34,640 nucleotides of DNA from Salsipaludibacter albus (GTDB lineage: Bacteria > Actinomycetota > Nitriliruptoria > Nitriliruptorales > Nitriliruptoraceae), in the NCBI RefSeq assembly GCF_019798055.1, contig NZ_JAHOPH010000037.1, forward strand, positions 1-34,640. Direction: 5' to 3'. The position numbers were made by a program, and so were the translations under genes. Numbering within the stretch: the first letter of the stretch is position 1; each line of letters opens with the position of its first letter. A model generated the notes under the pieces. That model saw nothing but the letters and a program-made list of their open reading frames with translations, was not told the DNA's origin and ran no database searches. Below are positions 31,420-34,640 of this stretch, in pieces.

Positions 31420-31425
31420 TAGGAT
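31420..31425 (+). promoter_or_regulatory. -10 box for a leaderless ABC-F transcript
   Basis: TAGGAT ends 6 nt before the ATG at 31432, so the transcript should begin at the start codon. No ribosome-binding site is seen. The geometry is the same as for the DUF2469 gene. Confidence 0.55.
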
Positions 31426-31431
31426 CGCGGC

Positions 31432-33078
<1,647 letters not shown>

Positions 33079-33111
33079 GTCGACACCAGCCCCCGCCACT
33101 CGCCCCGATGG

Positions 33112-33157
33112 ATCGTGTGCTGCTCCCGTGCCCAGACGCACGGTGACGGCACACGAT
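33112..33157. repeat. 46-bp nested palindromic element, copy B
   Basis: This is the most perfect copy. Outer arms ATCGTGTGC (33112-33120) and GCACACGAT (33149-33157) pair fully; inner arms CCGTGC (33126-33131) and GCACGG (33138-33143) pair fully; both spacers are 5 nt and the loop is 6 nt. It begins 33 bp after the ABC-F stop and might serve as its terminator. Confidence 0.85.
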
Positions 33158-33194
33158 GAGTGCGCTCGCCGCCGCGGGAAGGTGGCGGCCGCGG

Positions 33195-33240
33195 ATCGTG
33201 TGCTGGTCTCGTGCCCGGAGGCACGACGCCGGCACGGGAG
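33195..33240. repeat. 46-bp nested palindromic element, copy C
   Basis: The left outer arm ATCGTGTGC (33195-33203) is intact. Inner arms TCGTGC (33209-33214) and GCACGA (33221-33226) pair fully and differ from copy B by a compensatory pair of changes. The right outer arm is partly lost (GCACGGGAG). Spacers and loop keep the family lengths. Confidence 0.8.
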
Positions 33241-33274
33241 GTGCTCCAGTCGACGTGCTCAGTCCTCGGACGCG

Positions 33275-34249
33275 TCACCCGTCCCCGATGTTGGCCACGG
33301 GTGACGTCCTCGTCGGGAGCGGGGTGCCGCGAGCGGACTCGAGTTCCCGACGCACCTCGTCCACGACCAGTCGGGGACCCTCGCGCAGGTCGGTGCTCGT
33401 GAAGTGGAGGAACTCACGCCACCCAGCTGCGACGATGGCGCGCTCGCGCCGCTCGTCGTCGTTGCGGTCCAGCCGACCGTGGTGCCAGCGGCGCGAGTCG
33501 AGCTCGATCGGCACCCGCTCCGGCAGGTAGACCGCGTCGACCACGCGGCGCCGGCCGGCACCGTCCACGACGGGGTGGTTCATGGCGGTCGGGGGCAGGC
33601 CTGCAGCCGAGACCAGGTGGAGGAATTCGGTCTCCAGTGGCGAACGACAGGCGGCGTCCAGCGGCGAGAGCTCGTCGGCCATGTCCAACACCACTCGCCG
33701 TCCTGCCACCGGCCCCAGTCGTCGAGCGGTCGCCCGCAGGGCGGTCGCGTCGGTGAGCTGCCGCCGGACACCCTCGGACAGGATGCGACGCAGGAGGGAT
33801 GGGTCGAGGTCGGCGGCGACATCGAGGACGGTACGCGTGACCGTGGTCAGGGTGAACGGGCCGATCCGGGTGACGTCGCTGTCGTCGAAGCTCTTGGAGC
33901 GGTGCACGACCAGCCCCGGTGACGTCGGGAAGGAGCGCACGTGGGACAGGAGGTGGAGGGCTCGGTCCCCGATCCCGGTGGGGAGGTCCAGGTCGTGGAT
34001 CCGCGCCGCGGTGGTGCGGGCGAGGACAGCGTCGCCACCGACGCTGAGCTGGGCCGCCATCGCCCGCGCCTCCCACGTCTCGGGCACGGCACGATCCATG
34101 AACACGCCCGGGAACAGCCGGGCGTAGCGTCCCCGACCGACCCGTCGAACGATCGTGCTGTCGGCGATGCCGCATGTCCGGGCCTGGGCATGGCTGAAGA
34201 CACCGAACTGTCGTCGGCAGATGCTGGCGAGGCCGTGGTCGTGGGACAC
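33275..34249 (-). CDS. DUF559-type endonuclease-like protein with AbiEi-like N-terminus
   Basis: This 324-residue protein resembles the large actinobacterial group in which an AbiEi-antitoxin-like N-terminal winged helix (FGVFSHAQARTCGIADSTIVRRVGRGRYARLFPGVF, cited in part) precedes a C-terminal DUF559/VSR-like PD-(D/E)XK domain. The C-terminal part has RRRVVDAVYLPERVPIELDSRRWH, with candidate metal ligands Asp and Glu-Leu-Asp, then DDERRERAIVAAGW. Members of this group are often present in many copies per genome; the role is unknown. I chose GTG 34249; the reading frame continues upstream but through palindromic repeats. It is convergent with the ABC-F gene and is surrounded by five 46-bp elements. 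Confidence 0.8.
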   Translation of the reverse strand: MSHDHGLASICRRQFGVFSHAQARTCGIADSTIVRRVGRGRYARLFPGVFMDRAVPETWEARAMAAQLSVGGDAVLARTTAARIHDLDLPTGIGDRALHLLSHVRSFPTSPGLVVHRSKSFDDSDVTRIGPFTLTTVTRTVLDVAADLDPSLLRRILSEGVRRQLTDATALRATARRLGPVAGRRVVLDMADELSPLDAACRSPLETEFLHLVSAAGLPPTAMNHPVVDGAGRRRVVDAVYLPERVPIELDSRRWHHGRLDRNDDERRERAIVAAGWREFLHFTSTDLREGPRLVVDEVRRELESARGTPLPTRTSPVANIGDG

Positions 34250-34403
34250 GCTGTCAGGGTTGCTCCGGCTGGCCGGCGGGGGAACGTCCACCGGGCGGCC
34301 TGTGGACGACAGGGGGCTGTCCCGGCTGCGGGGCCGTCTGGGTACGCGGGACTGGATCCCGTCGGCGGCCACGGATCCGTGGTGCCTGTCCCGGCCGCCG
34401 GTC

Positions 34404-34449
34404 ACCGTGTGCGGCTGTCGAGCCGCGAGGCACGGGTCGGGCACGCGCG
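34404..34449. repeat. 46-bp nested palindromic element, copy D
   Basis: The left outer arm ACCGTGTGC (8 of 9) is at 34404-34412. Inner arms TCGAGC and GCACGG (34418-34423, 34430-34435) pair at 4 of 6. The right outer arm GCACGCGCG is degraded. Lengths of spacers and loop are conserved, which is what identifies it. Confidence 0.65.
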
Positions 34450-34476
34450 TCGAAGGGTCGCCGTGTTCGGGCCGGC

Positions 34477-34522
34477 GCGGAGTGCCGGCCCCGTGCTCCG
34501 GGGCACGGGTTCGGCACACGAT
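34477..34522. repeat. 46-bp nested palindromic element, copy E
   Basis: Inner arms CCGTGC (34491-34496) and GCACGG (34503-34508) pair fully and the right outer arm GCACACGAT (34514-34522) is intact. The left outer arm keeps GTGC at its inner end (GCGGAGTGC). The degraded arm is on the opposite side from copies C and D, suggesting opposite orientation. Confidence 0.75.
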
Positions 34523-34555
34523 CCGGTGGGCGTGCCCCGTCGGTGTCGGACTGCC

Positions 34556-34601
34556 CAGGCGTGCCCTTCTCGTGCCGGGAGGCACGAGATCCGCACACCG
34601 T
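34556..34601. repeat. 46-bp nested palindromic element, copy F
   Basis: Inner arms TCGTGC (34570-34575) and GCACGA (34582-34587) pair fully, the same variant as copy C. The right outer arm GCACACCGT is 7 of 9; the left, CAGGCGTGC, keeps the inner GTGC. It lies 39 bp from the window edge, so the array may continue. Confidence 0.7.
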
Positions 34602-34640
34602 CTGGGCAGGCATCGCGGGTGGGGGCGCCCATCGGGGGTG

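Larger units (their letters stand above)
34250..34640. other. Repeat-bearing gap at the right edge, no gene
   Basis: No credible gene is present in these 391 bp. The DUF559 gene starts at its left border. TGTGGACGA at about 34301-34309 is the reverse of TCGTCCACA, one base from a DnaA box. The rest holds three 46-bp palindromic elements (34404, 34477, 34556) spaced 73 and 79 bp apart, with GC-rich linkers. All reading frames through it are shadows of the repeats. Confidence 0.6.

Noticed and set aside
33112-34601. CRISPR array
   Set aside because: The repeats are palindromic and imperfect, occur on both sides of a gene, their linkers vary in length (27-37 bp plus degraded arms), and no cas gene is present.

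Overview
The window is about 34.6 kb of very GC-rich DNA (visibly above 70% G+C, with strong G/C bias at third codon positions). It comes from an actinobacterial chromosome. The evidence is the DUF2469 gene beside rnhB (a family known from Actinobacteria), many GTG starts, SD-poor or leaderless genes with TANNNT -10 boxes, and a gene order that follows the Mycobacterium Rv2896c-Rv2909c and rpsB-tsf-pyrH-frr-cdsA-rlmN-dxr-rip1 blocks. A deep-branching lineage such as Nitriliruptoria is plausible, but this is an inference from overall impression only.

Layout. 0.1-8.4 kb: a divergent membrane/GAF protein, ffh, a small membrane protein, then rpsP-khpA-rimM-trmD, rplS, lepB and rnhB (translation, protein targeting and secretion). 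8.4-9.7 kb: a convergent amidohydrolase whose stop codon shares a CTAG with the rnhB stop. 9.8-15.2 kb: the DUF2469 gene, then a block that interrupts the usual DUF2469-yraN neighbourhood. It holds a 38-aa membrane peptide, a small secreted protein, an AlaX-type editing protein, a protein with a cyclic-nucleotide-binding domain, a MOP-family flippase and an aldo/keto reductase. 15.3-19.2 kb: yraN-comM-dprA-M23 peptidase, a coupled operon. 19.3-22.8 kb: a secreted von Willebrand A protein behind a CRP-type operator, a Crp-family regulator, a GNAT acetyltransferase and a convergent 5'-nucleotidase. 22.8-31.3 kb: rpsB-tsf, pyrH, frr-cdsA-rlmN-dxr and rseP. 31.4-34.6 kb: an ABC-F ATPase and a DUF559-type endonuclease-like gene surrounded by palindromic repeats.

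The most interesting observation is a family of 46-bp elements with fixed nested-palindrome geometry: a 9-bp outer arm, 5-nt spacer, 6-bp inner arm, 6-nt loop, 6-bp inner arm, 5-nt spacer and 9-bp outer arm. Five copies surround the DUF559 gene (33112, 33195, 34404, 34477, 34556). A sixth lies at 10184, and a decayed seventh candidate at about 14039. The inner arms show a compensatory change (CCGTGC/GCACGG versus TCGTGC/GCACGA), so the palindrome appears to be conserved as a structure. The copies at 10184 and about 14039 bracket most of the non-syntenic block.

A second linked observation is a near-consensus TGTGA-N6-TCACA type site centred about 41.5 bp upstream of the predicted start of the vWA-protein transcript. 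A Crp-family gene lies just downstream. Its recognition helix keeps the R-E-x-x-x-R DNA-contact pattern of CRP, but its nucleotide pocket has lost the key Glu and Arg.

All functional calls come from reading motifs and synteny. No database search was run.
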